The notes: generated by a model from the sequence alone, not told the origin. Positions 17,122 through 26,562 are shown, counted from the stretch's first letter. The stretch: DNA of 64,000 nucleotides from Planctomycetia bacterium (GCA_016795155.1 JAEUIE010000050.1:100296-164295); one strand, 5' to 3'. Numbers and translations are program-made.

Positions 17122-19026
17122 CTACTCATTCGTATTCAACTCCACCGCCTCTTCCCAATGGGCATAGAGCGCGGGAAGGCGACCTTTCGCCTCCTCCAGA
17201 TCAGCCATCAACTCTTTCACCTTCATGCCATCCTTGTAGACCTCGGGCTGCACCAGTTGGGCTTCCATGTCCTGTATCTCTGCCTCCAGGCTGGCAATGT
17301 CAGCTTCCAGGTCTGTCGTCTTACGATAAGGAAATTGCCGTTTGCGTTTCACTTTGCCGATGGAGGAACCAGCCGTCGTCACCACTTCCACCGGTTTCTC
17401 TTTGCCTTTGGCTTTGACAGGAACCTGCTGGGCGGCTAACGCCCGGTAGGTATCGTAGTTGCCATAAACTACATGCACTTTGCCATCTTCGAAAACAATC
17501 AGCATCTGGGCCACGCGATTCAAAAACGTTCGATCATGGCTCACCACAATCACCGTGCCTTCGTACTCCGCCAATGCTTCTTCCAGCGATTCACACGCCC
17601 AGATATCCAGATGGTTGGTCGGTTCATCGAGCACCAGCACATTGACGTTGAGTGCTGCAATGCGGGCCAGCACCACCCGGCTGCGCTCGCCACCACTCAG
17701 GCTGCCTACCTTGTGGTAAACCATTTCACCAGTCAGTCCGAACCTGGCACAGAAGTCCCGCATCTGCTGCTCGGTGATGGTGGCGTCGCCCGGTGGCCAG
17801 ACGGCACGGATCACCGTCATCTCATCCATCACCGATTCGAGATGCTGGTCGTAGTACCCAACATCCACCTGGTGGCCGAGCTTGATCTCACCGGCATCAG
17901 GCTTCAATTCGCCCAGCATCAGTTTCAGCAGTGTCGATTTGCCACAGCCATTAGGCCCCATGATGCCGAGTCGCTGGCCACGCTGCAGTTGAAAGCTGAC
18001 ATCGTTCAGCAGCTTTTTATCGCCCAGCGTTTTGCTGATGTGCTCTGCTTCCACGATGATATCGCCAGGCCGCCGCGATGTATTGAACTTCAGGTGTGGG
18101 CCGCTGAACTGCACCGGCTTTTCGACCCGCTCTATCTTGTCGAGCATCTTCATGCGTGACTGGGCCTGCTTGGCCAGTTGCCCGTAACTGGCCCGCCTGA
18201 TGTAATCCTCCTGCTTTTCGATGTTTTCCTTCTGCGCTTCGTAAGTCTTGAGTGCCAGTTCGTACCGTTCCTGCCGCTGGCGAACGTAAGCGCTGTAGTT
18301 GCCAGGGTAACTGGTGATGCCCCGCGGCGACAGTTCGAAAATCGAATTGACGACGTTGTTCAAAAACGTTCGGTCGTGGCTGACAACCAGCATCGCTTCC
18401 CGCTGACGGCTCAGATAACTTTCCAGCCACTCGGTCGCCTTAATGTCGAGATGATTGCTCGGCTCATCAAGCAGCATAACATCGGGAGCCGAGAGCAACA
18501 GCTTGGCGAGCATCACCCGGCTCTGCTGTCCTCCGCTGAAACTGGTCAGCACGCGGTTGAAATCGGCATCGACAAAGCCCAGGCCGTGGAGCACTTCTTC
18601 AACTTGATGATCTATGGTGTAACCACTGTGCAGCGACAGCCATTCGTTGAGCCGGTCGTACTGTGCGGTCAGCCGTTTGTGTTCCGCTTCACCAGCGCTG
18701 GCCAGTTGCTCACCGATACGGACGAGTTGTTCCTGGGCATCGAGCAGTGACTGCATGGCAGTGCGGGCTTCTTCGATCAGCGTTCGACCTTCGATAATAT
18801 GATGCTGCTGAGCCAGGAGAGCCGACCGCGCCCCCGCATGCAGTGTGCATTCGCCCGAATCCGATTCATCCACCCCGGCAAGAATGTGAAGCAGTGTCGA
18901 TTTACCCACGCCATTAGGCCCGACCAGGCCAATGCGGTTTCCCTGGTACAGTTCGAAACTGATCTCGGAAAACAGAGTCCGGCCACCGTAAGCCTTCGAC
19001 AGATTATTGCAACTGAAAACAAGCAT
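17122..19026 (-). CDS. ABC-F family ATPase (Uup/EttA-like)
   Basis: The 634-residue protein has two ABC domains in one chain and no membrane segment. Walker A motifs are GPNGVGKST (about 36-44) and GPNGCGKST; the signatures are SFSGGQQSR and SLSGGERSR; Walker B motifs are VMLLDEPSNHLD and VLVLDEPTNHLD. A helical linker between the domains and a C-terminal coiled coil (LEADIASLEAEIQDMEAQL) resemble Uup. ABC-F proteins act on ribosomes or DNA rather than transport. Downstream on the left it meets the UDPGP gene tail-to-tail. Confidence 0.94.
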   Translation of the reverse strand: MLVFSCNNLSKAYGGRTLFSEISFELYQGNRIGLVGPNGVGKSTLLHILAGVDESDSGECTLHAGARSALLAQQHHIIEGRTLIEEARTAMQSLLDAQEQLVRIGEQLASAGEAEHKRLTAQYDRLNEWLSLHSGYTIDHQVEEVLHGLGFVDADFNRVLTSFSGGQQSRVMLAKLLLSAPDVMLLDEPSNHLDIKATEWLESYLSRQREAMLVVSHDRTFLNNVVNSIFELSPRGITSYPGNYSAYVRQRQERYELALKTYEAQKENIEKQEDYIRRASYGQLAKQAQSRMKMLDKIERVEKPVQFSGPHLKFNTSRRPGDIIVEAEHISKTLGDKKLLNDVSFQLQRGQRLGIMGPNGCGKSTLLKLMLGELKPDAGEIKLGHQVDVGYYDQHLESVMDEMTVIRAVWPPGDATITEQQMRDFCARFGLTGEMVYHKVGSLSGGERSRVVLARIAALNVNVLVLDEPTNHLDIWACESLEEALAEYEGTVIVVSHDRTFLNRVAQMLIVFEDGKVHVVYGNYDTYRALAAQQVPVKAKGKEKPVEVVTTAGSSIGKVKRKRQFPYRKTTDLEADIASLEAEIQDMEAQLVQPEVYKDGMKVKELMADLEEAKGRLPALYAHWEEAVELNTNE

Positions 19027-19043
19027 CGTGATATGTTATGAAA

Positions 19044-19067
19044 GTAGACGCGGCTTCCAGCCGCGTC
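19044..19067. repeat. GACGCGGCTGGAAGCCGCGTC palindrome, copy 1
   Basis: GACGCGGCTTCCAGCCGCGTC, preceded by GTA, is the reverse orientation of the copies at 19163 and 42972. It lies just upstream of the ABC-F start codon. Confidence 0.7.
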
Positions 19068-19162
19068 AGCGAGAGATGAGCGCCCAAACCCAGTTCCAGC
19101 AATGAATAATATTCCAGCGATCAGGAAAGCTAAGATCAACGTTGATTGACGCACACCTCAGC

Positions 19163-19212
19163 AGACGCGGCTGGAAGCCGCGTCTACTATCGCGGCTTTC
19201 AGCCGCTTCTAC
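19163..19212. repeat. Tandem GCGGCT palindromes, copies 2 and 3
   Basis: GACGCGGCTGGAAGCCGCGTC with CTAC is followed after a few bases by a degenerate copy, CGCGGCTTTCAGCCGCTTC with TAC. Together they fill the gap before the stop codon of the UbiA-family gene and may terminate its transcript. Confidence 0.7.
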
Positions 19213-20120
19213 TAGGTTGAGTAAATGAATTTACCAAGAAACAGGGCAGGAATGAGGAATAGCAATACCAGAAGCCCCGGGTAGCCGAGTGGATACGTTG
19301 CATGAATTGCATTGATAACAACCAAGCCGAGGATGGAATACTTGATACCCAGCCCAATATTTGATGGAATAGGTTTATCCACAGCTCGTATCCAGATTAA
19401 CGCAGGCATCAGCAGCAGGAGAATAACCAGATAGTTTGTCACTGGTATATGCGGAGGTATTTCAACAGAATCGAAATAACGGTGATAGAATCCAGCAAGA
19501 ATGATTGTGGAAAAGTAGATCATGAGTAACCCCAATAGCATTCTTTTCCGATGCAACATCTTTGTTTCTTCAAAAGCTATGTAAGTCACGCCAATGATGT
19601 AGAGTGTGTTGACACATGCCGCCGCGTAACACGGGCCGTTTAGATCCGCTACCATAATCGTACCCAGTAGCAGATTGAAACCGCGACACAGGCCCATCAC
19701 GATATGCCCCAACCAGGTGTTCTTAAACAAAAAGTTATAGGCTAAAATCAGCATTGGCAAACCCACCACCGGTGACAGTTGTTGCCACGTGTAGCCAGCA
19801 GGCAACTGCCAAAAACCGATGACCAAACCAACTGCCATCAGCAACGTGCCTGCAGTGATTGCAGTCGTCTTGCTGATGCGTCCCGAAGGCAATGGCCGGA
19901 ACGGACGTTCCCTGCGGTCTTCTTCGCCATCAGCAACATCGTTCAGGATCATCCCTGCCATGTAATAACAGACAGAGATCAGACACAGCCAGACAATGTT
20001 ATCAGGCAAGCCATTCTGCTTGTGTGGCTGAAACAAACTGAGCGCAGCGCCAGCGATGACATCCGCCGGCGCGGTGAAGACATTAGGCAAACGAACCAGT
20101 TGGGCCCAGGCTTTGAGCAT
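19212..20120 (-). CDS. UbiA-family prenyltransferase
   Basis: The 302-residue membrane protein has about eight hydrophobic segments. The first Asp-rich motif is NDVADGEEDRRERPFRP (from residue 60) and LPSGRIS follows, as in UbiA enzymes. The second motif region is weaker, with GLCRGFNLLLG as in EboC-like members. UbiA enzymes transfer a polyprenyl chain from its diphosphate to an aromatic or other acceptor. The gene starts three bases after the RidA-family gene ends, so they form a pair. The acceptor is unknown. Confidence 0.87.
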   Translation of the reverse strand: MLKAWAQLVRLPNVFTAPADVIAGAALSLFQPHKQNGLPDNIVWLCLISVCYYMAGMILNDVADGEEDRRERPFRPLPSGRISKTTAITAGTLLMAVGLVIGFWQLPAGYTWQQLSPVVGLPMLILAYNFLFKNTWLGHIVMGLCRGFNLLLGTIMVADLNGPCYAAACVNTLYIIGVTYIAFEETKMLHRKRMLLGLLMIYFSTIILAGFYHRYFDSVEIPPHIPVTNYLVILLLLMPALIWIRAVDKPIPSNIGLGIKYSILGLVVINAIHATYPLGYPGLLVLLFLIPALFLGKFIYST

Positions 20121-20123
20121 CCA

Positions 20124-20585
20124 CTACACCAGCTCAAAAATGGCTTCAATTTCCACTGCAACATTGCTGGGCAAGCTCACCATGCCCACTGCGCTGCGTG
20201 CACCCACACCTGCATCATCACCGAAGACTTCTTTCATCAATTCACTGTAGCCGTTAATAACCTTCGGGATGTCGTAAAACGTGGATGTAGAGTTGACCAT
20301 TCCGAATGACTTAACCAGCCGCTTGATTTTGTTGAGCGAACCCAGACTGTTCTTGAGTGTAGCCAGGATTGTCAGACCCACTTGCCGGGCTGCCTGCTGT
20401 CCCTGTTCCAGAGTCAGTTCAGCGCCGACTTTGCCTTTGATCAGGCTGCCATCGGCTTGTACAGGCACATGCCCCGAGACGTACAGAATATTTCCAACCT
20501 GTACCGTTGGCTTATACACCGCCATCGGCTTGCCGGTGGGCGGTAATGTCAGATGCAGTTCCTGCAGGCGTTTATCGGCGTCCAT
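20124..20585 (-). CDS. RidA family protein (longer, 153-residue subfamily)
   Basis: The protein has the RidA fold blocks ILYVSGHVPVQADG, TLEQGQQAARQ, GARSAVGMVSLP and VEIEAIFELV. The Arg of GARSAVG is the residue that binds the imine or keto-acid carboxylate in active RidA enzymes. At 153 residues it belongs to the longer subfamily with an internal insertion, different from E. coli RidA of about 128. Deaminase activity on 2-aminoacrylate-like imines is possible but not certain. It is the first gene of a pair with the UbiA-type gene. Confidence 0.9.
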   Translation of the reverse strand: MDADKRLQELHLTLPPTGKPMAVYKPTVQVGNILYVSGHVPVQADGSLIKGKVGAELTLEQGQQAARQVGLTILATLKNSLGSLNKIKRLVKSFGMVNSTSTFYDIPKVINGYSELMKEVFGDDAGVGARSAVGMVSLPSNVAVEIEAIFELV

Positions 20586-20641
20586 GATGGCTCCCAAAAA
20601 AGGAATCAGATTATTTCAAAAACACTCGAAATACTCGGCAG

Positions 20642-20743
20642 TTGTGGCACGGTTATGCATGTACTCATGCATGACCCTGCGAAACTACTGAGTCATTGCA
20701 TATCCAGCAGGGTCATTCGGAGTACCGAATAACCCTGCCACAG
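20642..20743. repeat. Composite GTACTC-core palindromes after purL
   Basis: Two hairpins, one around ATGCATGTACTCATGCAT and one around ATTCGGAGTACCGAAT, are themselves enclosed by the arms TGTGGCA and TGCCACA. The second is a reverse-oriented relative of the first. A degenerate copy of the second lies at 48259. The structure fills the gap between ridA-like and purL genes and may terminate purL transcription. Confidence 0.65.
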
Positions 20744-20746
20744 CTT

Positions 20747-23641
20747 TCAGCAGGCGCGCAGGGTATTTTGCCAAGCTGCTTTCAGCTCATCAATGCCCAC
20801 GTTCACCAGCAGCGTATCCGAAGGCGAACCAAAAATGGTCAGCCTCCGTTGATCGGAAACCTGGCCGATGCAGGCACAGGGCAAGTCTCCCATCAGGATA
20901 CTCAGGCTCCGTTCCCATTCAAATGGAACTTCCAGCAGAAACCGTGTCGGGCTTTCGCCAAAGAGCAGTGCTTCCAGCGAAGGCGTGTCGCTGCCTTCCA
21001 CCGGAATGGCATTCGTATGTACAATCGCGCCGAATCCGCCAGCCATGCACATTTCAGCGAGGGCCACAGCCAGACCACCTTCGGAAAGATCATGGCAGGC
21101 TGCAACCATCCGGTGACGGATAGCATCGTGTACCTTCAGCATCATCAGTGGTGCCTGTTCCAGATTGACCTTGGGCACGCTGTTCGATGCCATGCGATGT
21201 ATCTGATGATAATGCGAACCGCCCAGTTCTTCGCGGGTAGTTCCCACCAGATAGAGCTTGTGGCCAGGCTTCTTCAAATCCATGGTTACGCAGCGGGTGA
21301 CATCCTGCACTTTACCCAGCGCGGTGATGAGCAGCGTGGGCGGAATGACAATGCGGGTGCCATCAGCACCCTGATATTCGTTCTTGAGGCTATCTTTGCC
21401 GCTGATAAACGGAACGCCGTAAGCCAGTGCTGCATCGCGGCAACCTTCCGCAGCACGAACCAGTGCACCCAGCACTTCAGGGCGATCAGTGTTGCCCCAG
21501 CAGAAGTTATCGAGCACCGCAGTCTGCTTGGGATCAGCCCCCACGCAAACGACATTGCGAACCGCTTCATCCACCGCAGCCAGTGCCATGTAGTAGGGAT
21601 CGAGATCGCCAAACTGCGGACAAAGTCCACAACCCACCGCCAGGCCAGCAACTGATCCATGCACCGGAGCAATCACCGATGCATCGCCCGGGCCATCGTG
21701 ATGCATACCCACCAGCGGCTTGATGACACTGCCACCCTGAACTTCATGATCGTATTGCCGAATGATCGCTTCTTTGCTCGCAATAGTCGGATGGCTGAGC
21801 AGCGTGAGCAGGTCGCTCGTGAAATCCAGCACGGTACGCTGGGCCGTGAGTTCCCTGATGGCCGGTGGCGACCAGGTGGCCTGCTTGATGATCGGTGGCC
21901 TGCCATCGTGCAGGAAGTGCATGTCGAGCATGCCAACCTGTTGTCCGTGATAGAAGAGTTCCAGCTTGCCGGTGTTCTTGAATTCGCCGAGCACCACCGC
22001 TTCGACATTCTCACTGTGGCAGAGCTTTTCCATTTCGCTCCAGTTTTCGGGTGGCACCGCCAGCACCATCCGTTCCTGGGCTTCGCTGATCCAGATTTCG
22101 GTGTAGCTCAGCCCAGAATATTTGAGCGGTGCCCGCTCCAGGTGCACCACCGCACCCAGGTCAGCGCCCATTTCGCCCACGGCGCTCGAAAAGCCTCCAG
22201 CGCCGCAATCGGTCACTGCTCGATACAGATTGCGATCACGAGCCACCAGCAGCACATCGAGCAGCATTTTTTCGGTGATGGCATTGCCAATCTGCACCGC
22301 GCCGCCGGAAACTTTGTCCGATTGATCGGTCAGTTCCGCTGAAGAAAAAGTAGCACCGTGAATACCATCGCGACCAGTACGCCCACCTATCGCCACAATC
22401 AGGTCGCCCGGCTTGGCCGCTTTGCTCTCCATACCAACCGGTATCAGCCCAATGGTGCCGCAGAAAACAAGCGGGTTGCCCAGGTACCGTTCATCGAAAT
22501 GCACTGCACCATTGACGGTGGCAATGCCCATGCGGTTGCCATAATCGCGCACGCCGCTCACCACCCCCTGCATGACCTGCCGCGGAGGCAACACACCCGG
22601 CGGCAACTTCTCATCAGGATAATCAGGTGGGGCGAAGCAGAACACATCAGTGTTCGCTACCGGCTTGCCACCCAGGCCCGTGCCAAGCACATCGCGAATC
22701 ACGCCACCAATGCCTGTGCTCGCGCCGCCGTACGGCTCAATGGCCGACGGGCGGTTGTGCGTTTCCACCTTGATGCAGGCATGAAACTGTTCATGGAACT
22801 TCACGATACCGGCATTATCGACAAAGACGCTGACGCACCAATCGTTCCCCCCCAACTTGTGCCTTATTTCCTGCGTCGCGGCGAAGATGGTTTGCTTGAG
22901 CAGATTTTCATAACGCCGCGTGCTGCCATCGACTGCAGTAAAGACAATCCGCCCTTTCAACGTCTTGTGCGAACAATGCTCCGACCAGGTTTGGGCAATC
23001 GTTTCCAGTTCGATATCCGTCGGGTCGCGGTCCAACGACTGAAAATGCTGTTGAACCGTCTGCATTTCTTCCAGCGTCAACGCCAGCTGGCCTTTGCGAC
23101 TGACCTCGATGAGCTGGGCATCCGTCATCGTTCGCATGTGAATGCTGGTACGATGGAACGTGTATGATGAACCAGCAGCTTTCCACTGGCTTTCCGGCAA
23201 TGGACCATAAATGCCTTGTTCGATAGCATCGTTGGCAACCCATGATTGTGCCTTCTTAGCCAGTGCCTGTTGTTCCGGTGAAAAGCGGAAACGCATACCC
23301 GAGCGCACCTGAACACGAGGCAGCCCCAACTGAGTAACCGCAAACTCCACGCTGGCAGCAGCAGGGTCCATCACGCCAGGCTTGGGCAACACGGTCAGCG
23401 TGCTGACGGCATGGCTTTTTGCAGGCGGGCTGATGATGGCGGATTCCACGGTCGTATCGGTCAACAGCCTGTCTGTTACTTTGCGAATGCCATCCTGATC
23501 GAGACCGCTTACCAGGAAGATGCGGCTGGAATAAATTTCACCCGGGTCTGTTCCGGTTTTCTCACGCAGCAGGCTGGCCAGTTGTCGTGCTGCTGAGTCA
23601 TCCTCGCGAAGCCTGGAGGAAACTTCAACTTCCCAGAGCAT
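20747..23641 (-). CDS. purL: Phosphoribosylformylglycinamidine synthase, PurS-PurL fusion
   Basis: The 964-residue protein lacks the glutaminase domain of large PurL but is longer than stand-alone small PurL (about 740). The extra N-terminal part contains a PurS-like segment, TVLPKPGVMDPAAASVEFA (about 90-110), so it appears to be PurS fused to PurL. Catalytic-core blocks are TWSEHCSHKTLKG, VETHNRPSAIEPYGG, TDCGAGG and DLSEGGL. It would make FGAM from FGAR using ammonia supplied by a separate PurQ, which is not in this window. GAAAGG lies before the ATG at 23641. Its start lies inside the end of tyrA. The HNRPS motif has Arg where most small PurLs have His. Confidence 0.93.
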   Translation of the reverse strand: MLWEVEVSSRLREDDSAARQLASLLREKTGTDPGEIYSSRIFLVSGLDQDGIRKVTDRLLTDTTVESAIISPPAKSHAVSTLTVLPKPGVMDPAAASVEFAVTQLGLPRVQVRSGMRFRFSPEQQALAKKAQSWVANDAIEQGIYGPLPESQWKAAGSSYTFHRTSIHMRTMTDAQLIEVSRKGQLALTLEEMQTVQQHFQSLDRDPTDIELETIAQTWSEHCSHKTLKGRIVFTAVDGSTRRYENLLKQTIFAATQEIRHKLGGNDWCVSVFVDNAGIVKFHEQFHACIKVETHNRPSAIEPYGGASTGIGGVIRDVLGTGLGGKPVANTDVFCFAPPDYPDEKLPPGVLPPRQVMQGVVSGVRDYGNRMGIATVNGAVHFDERYLGNPLVFCGTIGLIPVGMESKAAKPGDLIVAIGGRTGRDGIHGATFSSAELTDQSDKVSGGAVQIGNAITEKMLLDVLLVARDRNLYRAVTDCGAGGFSSAVGEMGADLGAVVHLERAPLKYSGLSYTEIWISEAQERMVLAVPPENWSEMEKLCHSENVEAVVLGEFKNTGKLELFYHGQQVGMLDMHFLHDGRPPIIKQATWSPPAIRELTAQRTVLDFTSDLLTLLSHPTIASKEAIIRQYDHEVQGGSVIKPLVGMHHDGPGDASVIAPVHGSVAGLAVGCGLCPQFGDLDPYYMALAAVDEAVRNVVCVGADPKQTAVLDNFCWGNTDRPEVLGALVRAAEGCRDAALAYGVPFISGKDSLKNEYQGADGTRIVIPPTLLITALGKVQDVTRCVTMDLKKPGHKLYLVGTTREELGGSHYHQIHRMASNSVPKVNLEQAPLMMLKVHDAIRHRMVAACHDLSEGGLAVALAEMCMAGGFGAIVHTNAIPVEGSDTPSLEALLFGESPTRFLLEVPFEWERSLSILMGDLPCACIGQVSDQRRLTIFGSPSDTLLVNVGIDELKAAWQNTLRAC

Positions 23642-24461
23642 GGTGAACCTTTCTTCCTTCATGGAACAATTGATTCAGTTCGCAGGCGTTTCCGTTTTCG
23701 AGCGCCTGTTGAAAGCGTGCCAGCCATTGCTGCAACTGGTTCACGCCCGTTTGCAGATGTTGCCTGTTGCTCATGACAATGGCAGTCCACATAGTCGGGT
23801 CGCCACCAGCCAACCGGGTCATGGAACGCAGGCCGGTGCCACTGTAGGGCATGTGTTCTTCAGTGATGATGCCCGCCAGGGCAAAGGAGGCAATGTGAGG
23901 CAGGTGGCTGGTCATAGCCATGATGGCATCGTGTTCGACAGCGTTGATCTCGACCACCTTGCTGCCCAGGTTTTGCCACAAATCAGTCAGGAGTTTGAGA
24001 GTCGAGCTGCTGGAAAAATCGGTTGGTGTCAGAAACATCAGCCTGTTTTGAAATAGTGATGATGATGCATGTTCCGGTCCGCTTTTTTCTGATCCCGCCA
24101 AAGGATGTCCACCAACAAATCGCTTGGCATACGTCCAGGAACGATCAATCGCAGCAACAATGTCTGCCTTGGTGCTACCAACATCACTTACTACCAGTTT
24201 GGGAAACCGCTCAAGCAATGTGATGGCAAGAGGAACTACCGAATCGACCGGCGTGCACACAATAGCCAGCGTGGCTTGTTCAAGAGTTTGAGGGAACTCC
24301 AGGTAGCCTTCATCAATCATGCCTCGCTGCTGGGCTATAGTCAGCGATTCACAACTTCGTGAGATGCCGATAATCCTGTGTGCCAGTTTGCGTTCTTTCA
24401 CCGCAAGAGCGAGCGAACCGCCCAGTAGACCCACCCCCACAATTGCCAGCGTATCCATCAT
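23625..24461 (-). CDS. tyrA: Prephenate dehydrogenase
   Basis: The 278-residue protein starts with the NAD(P)-binding VGVGLLGGSLALA and has VCTPVDSV, SDVGSTKADIV, FVGGHPLAGSEKSGPEHA (substrate-binding His) and MTSHLPHIASFAL, all typical of TyrA. No ACT or chorismate mutase domain is attached. It oxidises prephenate to 4-hydroxyphenylpyruvate in tyrosine synthesis. Two adjacent ATG codons (24461 and 24458) are both possible starts, and no strong ribosome site is seen. The gene end overlaps the purL start by 17 bases, implying coupled translation. Confidence 0.93.
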   Translation of the reverse strand: MMDTLAIVGVGLLGGSLALAVKERKLAHRIIGISRSCESLTIAQQRGMIDEGYLEFPQTLEQATLAIVCTPVDSVVPLAITLLERFPKLVVSDVGSTKADIVAAIDRSWTYAKRFVGGHPLAGSEKSGPEHASSSLFQNRLMFLTPTDFSSSSTLKLLTDLWQNLGSKVVEINAVEHDAIMAMTSHLPHIASFALAGIITEEHMPYSGTGLRSMTRLAGGDPTMWTAIVMSNRQHLQTGVNQLQQWLARFQQALENGNACELNQLFHEGRKVHHALGS

Positions 24462-24621
24462 CTTGTTGATGTATGACCTCACCCGCCTGCTGGCGAATGG
24501 TTGTTCAACTCGCGCGCGCCACATGCCTTCAGCAGGCACTGCTCATGAAGGAAAGTCATTTGGTACAATCGAACACGCAGCATGATTCGTCATAGTTGAT
24601 GAACCATACAAGGAGCTTGAT

Positions 24622-26466
24622 ATGAAACGTCTGTTCTGTCTTGCCGCGGTCCTGGTCTGTTTACGCTGGTGTACGCTGCAGGCTGGTGAAGCCAACACGC
24701 CTGTCAAGGAAGTCAAAAGTCGGGTCGCGCATGTTACGGTGTATACCGCCAGCGCCCTGATCAGCCGCGATGTTGATGTTCCCGAAGGCACCGGCCTGAT
24801 GGAACTGGTCGTCAATCCGCTGCCTCCCCAGGTGGTCGATGGCACACTCTATTCCGAAGGTAACGATGGCGTTCGCATTCTCACTACACGCTACCGCACC
24901 CGTGCCATCGAGCAGGATGTACGTGAAGAAGTCAAAAAACTGAACGAAGAGCGCAAGAAGCTGGCGATAAGCAAGCAGGAAATGGAAGCCAAGCAGAAGG
25001 TGTTGACGGATAACCTCGCACTGCTGGTCAAGCTGGAAGGCTTCACCGGCGCGACCATGCAGCATCTCACTGAAAAAGGTTTGCTGAGCGCCGATCAGAC
25101 CATATCCCTTTCCAAGTACATCATGGAAACCCGTGCCACCAAGTCGGATGAACTTGCCAAGCTCAGGCAAATGATCCAGGTCAACCAGGAAGCAGATCAA
25201 TTCCTTGCCCGCAAACTGAGCGAAGTAGCTGGAGGCACCAACCGCACCGAACGCGATGCGGTCATCACCATCAACAAGGCCAACCAGGCACCTGCCAGAA
25301 TCCGTCTCAACTATTTAGTCAGCCAGGCAAGCTGGTCTCCGCAATACAAATTCCGGGCAGGCAAGGAAAAGGAAGCAGTGCAGGTGGAATATCTGGCAGC
25401 TATCCGTCAGCAATCGGGTGAAGAATGGTCTAATGTCACGATCACCCTTTCCACCGCGCAGCCTATGCTCAATGCTGCCCCGCCAGAACTTCGTGCATTG
25501 GCCATGAATGTTGTCCCCATGCCAGGGCAGGGTGGTGGCAAGGGCAATGTTACCATCGCTGGCAATCAACTTTCTTTCGGTCAGCAAGGCCAGGCACAGG
25601 CGCCAGAACCTCAATCAGCCAACAACACTCCCCAGGAAAAACTCAGCAGTGCTCGCGACAACCGTTACCGTGCACAGCTTGAAGTCAACAAAAAGAATTT
25701 CCAGGCGGCCAACACCTTGTGGAACGAAGCAGCTGCTGCAGAGCAAAGCCTGCAACTCTTGACCACCAAGGAAGAAGAAATGCAGGTAGCTGTCAACGAT
25801 GCATTCGGCGGAGCCTCCGAAGGTCCCACTGTTACCTACAAGCTGCCCAGCGGCATCTCCATCCCCAGCCGACATGATGAACAGGTAGTAGAGGTGGCCA
25901 AGCTCACCTTATCACCAGACTACTACTACAAGGCAATTCCCGTGCTCACCAAACATGTCTATCGCCTGGCGAATCTCACCAACAAGAGCGAAATGGTTCT
26001 GCTTCCCGGCGAAGCTACCATGTATCAAGGCACCGACTTCGTAGGTCGCACCCAGTTGAACCTCGTCGCGATCGGCGAACGATTTACCGTTGGCTTTGGT
26101 GTTGATCCACAACTGCAGGTCAATCGCAAGCTGGTCGACAAGATTCGCAAGATGAAAGGTGCCAACCAGGAATTGCAGTACGATTACCGCATCCTGATCA
26201 GCAGCTACAAGACTGAACCAGTCAGTGTGCAGGTCTGGGATCGTCTGCCTCAATCAGAAACCGAAGCAATCAACATCAATGTCACGAAGACCAGCCCGGA
26301 CATCTGCAAGGATACGCTGTACGAGCGGGAAGAACGTTCCAAAAATCTGCTCCGCTGGGATGTAACGGTTGCCCCCAACACCTTTGGCGAAAAGGCGATG
26401 GCGATTACCTATCAGTTCAAGATGGAACTCGACCGCCAGTTGCAGGTGGGAGCGCTGACCAAGTAG
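24622..26466 (+). CDS. Secreted DUF4139 (MuiA-like) protein
   Basis: The 614-residue product has a signal peptide, an N-terminal DUF4140-like strand region (VTVYTASALISRDVDVPEG) and a long coiled coil around residues 95-200. The C-terminal DUF4139 domain includes NYLVSQASWSPQYKFRAG and ends with WDVTVAPNTFGEKAMAITYQF. This layout matches the mucoidy-inhibitor MuiA family, whose mechanism is not known. A region near residues 300-345 is rich in Gln, Gly and Ala and probably disordered. AAGGAG lies before the ATG. The gene is divergent from tyrA. Confidence 0.88.
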   Translation: MKRLFCLAAVLVCLRWCTLQAGEANTPVKEVKSRVAHVTVYTASALISRDVDVPEGTGLMELVVNPLPPQVVDGTLYSEGNDGVRILTTRYRTRAIEQDVREEVKKLNEERKKLAISKQEMEAKQKVLTDNLALLVKLEGFTGATMQHLTEKGLLSADQTISLSKYIMETRATKSDELAKLRQMIQVNQEADQFLARKLSEVAGGTNRTERDAVITINKANQAPARIRLNYLVSQASWSPQYKFRAGKEKEAVQVEYLAAIRQQSGEEWSNVTITLSTAQPMLNAAPPELRALAMNVVPMPGQGGGKGNVTIAGNQLSFGQQGQAQAPEPQSANNTPQEKLSSARDNRYRAQLEVNKKNFQAANTLWNEAAAAEQSLQLLTTKEEEMQVAVNDAFGGASEGPTVTYKLPSGISIPSRHDEQVVEVAKLTLSPDYYYKAIPVLTKHVYRLANLTNKSEMVLLPGEATMYQGTDFVGRTQLNLVAIGERFTVGFGVDPQLQVNRKLVDKIRKMKGANQELQYDYRILISSYKTEPVSVQVWDRLPQSETEAININVTKTSPDICKDTLYEREERSKNLLRWDVTVAPNTFGEKAMAITYQFKMELDRQLQVGALTK

Positions 26467-26477
26467 AGTATTCAATT

Positions 26478-26520
26478 CCTCCCCTCTCCCCCTCGGGGAG
26501 AGGGGCTGAGGGTGAGGGGT
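26478..26520. repeat. C/G-rich palindrome, copy 3
   Basis: CCCTCTCCCCCTCGGGGAGA with a following GGGGCTGAGGGTGAGGGG lies just after the DUF4139 stop codon and may serve as its terminator. The tail matches the copies at 57136 and 58034. Confidence 0.65.
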
Positions 26521-26562
26521 TTCTTATTACGGCGCAGCCCTTCAAATTACTTTGCGTCTATT

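Noticed and set aside
17473..18159. Rightward frame of 228 codons opposite the ABC-F ATPase
   Set aside because: Antisense to conserved ABC motifs; no independent support.
20696..21655. Rightward open frame of 319 codons opposite purL
   Set aside because: It is a shadow of the conserved PurL coding sequence; the protein is His/Gln-rich without known motifs.
22358..23167. Rightward open frame of 269 codons opposite purL
   Set aside because: Same reason: antisense to conserved PurL blocks, no ribosome site or domain.
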